The notes beneath the pieces were generated by a model. The model was not told the origin of the DNA. It saw only the letters and a list, made by a program, of their open reading frames with translations, and searched no databases. Below are positions 23,078 through 23,455 of a stretch of 23,455 nucleotides of DNA, in pieces (within the stretch, counting starts at the first letter, position 1; every line of letters starts with the position of its first letter). The DNA comes from DASROJ01 sp035646975. GTDB lineage: Bacteria > Acidobacteriota > Polarisedimenticolia > JACPZX01 > DASXTC01. The stretch is from NCBI GenBank assembly GCA_035646975.1, contig DASROJ010000094.1:1-23455 (forward strand). The letters are read 5' to 3'. The position numbers and the translations under genes were made by a program.

Positions 23078-23455
23078 ATGTTCTGCTGGCAGGCACGCAG
23101 AGGATTTGCCGGAACGCTCGACGGGACCGCCGCGTCCACGGATGCCGCGCTTCAACGGCATCTGGGCGGATGCGCCGGCTGCACCGCCGAGCTGGAAAAG
23201 CTGCGGCGTCTGCGATCCCTGCTGTCGGACGCGGCGCGCATTTCGGCTCCGCCAACGCAAAGCGTCGCTTTCGAGGATCGGATCCTTCGTCTGGCGCGCG
23301 CCCGCGCCGCGGCTGTTGGCAGCCCGTCGTTACCCGCTCTGCCCGGCGTTTTGCCCGGAGCGCTGCCCGTGGCGGCTGCTTTCTCGCTCATGGTGGCCGC
23401 CGTCGTCCTGTCGCATCTCTTCAGCGGTGGCCTCCCGGCTGGAGGACCGGACACG
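23078..23455 (+). CDS. Anti-sigma factor with ZAS-type zinc finger, partial (right edge)
   Basis: An open frame of 126 codons from ATG 23078 (GAGGAG six bases upstream) reaches the window end without a stop. It has C3 and then H28-x3-C32-x2-C35, the pattern of zinc-binding anti-sigma (ZAS) domains, followed by a leucine/arginine-rich helix and one membrane segment near 93-115, with a Gly/Pro-rich region at the cut end. Such proteins hold the ECF sigma at the membrane until an envelope signal is sensed. The start is two bases after the sigma stop, so the pair is co-translated. The outer part that would sense the signal is missing. Confidence 0.85.
   Translation, partial: MFCWQARRGFAGTLDGTAASTDAALQRHLGGCAGCTAELEKLRRLRSLLSDAARISAPPTQSVAFEDRILRLARARAAAVGSPSLPALPGVLPGALPVAAAFSLMVAAVVLSHLFSGGLPAGGPDT

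Overview
The window is about 23.5 kb of GC-rich, gene-dense bacterial DNA. The genes suggest a diderm (Gram-negative) chromosome: LptE, the outer-membrane LPS-assembly lipoprotein, is encoded inside a long housekeeping operon. GC-rich codons, frequent GTG and TTG starts, the mix of gene families (short-form S-adenosylhomocysteinase, MTA phosphorylase beside a PfkB kinase, a secreted IPT/beta-helix protein) and the gene order recall Acidobacteriota or a similar environmental phylum. That placement is inference with low confidence. No tRNA, rRNA, CRISPR array, insertion sequence or prophage gene was seen, and no stretch over 300 bases lacks a gene.

Nearly everything lies on the minus strand, so it is best read from right to left. 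At the far right (22434-23455, plus strand) an ECF sigma factor is followed by a zinc-finger anti-sigma factor cut by the window edge. Divergent from it, a strong promoter (22273-22301) starts a four-gene unit on the minus strand: an exported DUF255/YyaL-like protein that has lost its thioredoxin cysteines, MTA phosphorylase (mtnP), a PfkB-family kinase and a six-helix membrane protein. A second strong promoter (17519-17547) overlaps the stop codon of the membrane protein and starts a housekeeping operon: ribH, nusB, leuS, lptE, holA, guaA and dnaE. Most of these genes overlap by 1-4 bases or sit a few bases apart. A third promoter (7189-7217), just after dnaE, drives metK and ahcY, which overlap by one base.

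Left of ahcY the content becomes surface-related. It holds a large secreted protein (IPT/TIG, Pmp-like beta-helix repeats, choice-of-anchor Q-like segment, fibronectin-like domains), then a Wzx/MATE-type polysaccharide flippase, then the N-terminus of a membrane-anchored protein that runs off the left edge.

Functionally, the window joins the methyl cycle (metK makes SAM, ahcY clears SAH, mtnP clears MTA), the replicative polymerase core (dnaE and the clamp-loader subunit holA), GMP and flavin synthesis, leucyl-tRNA charging, antitermination and outer-membrane assembly. No clearly new multi-gene system is evident. The most notable points are the DUF255 protein with a precisely erased CxxC, an apparently intact PHP metal site in DnaE, a ten-codon upstream ORF overlapping the metK start, a three-arm inverted/direct repeat in front of the sigma-factor gene, and tandem 12-bp repeats in the ribH leader.
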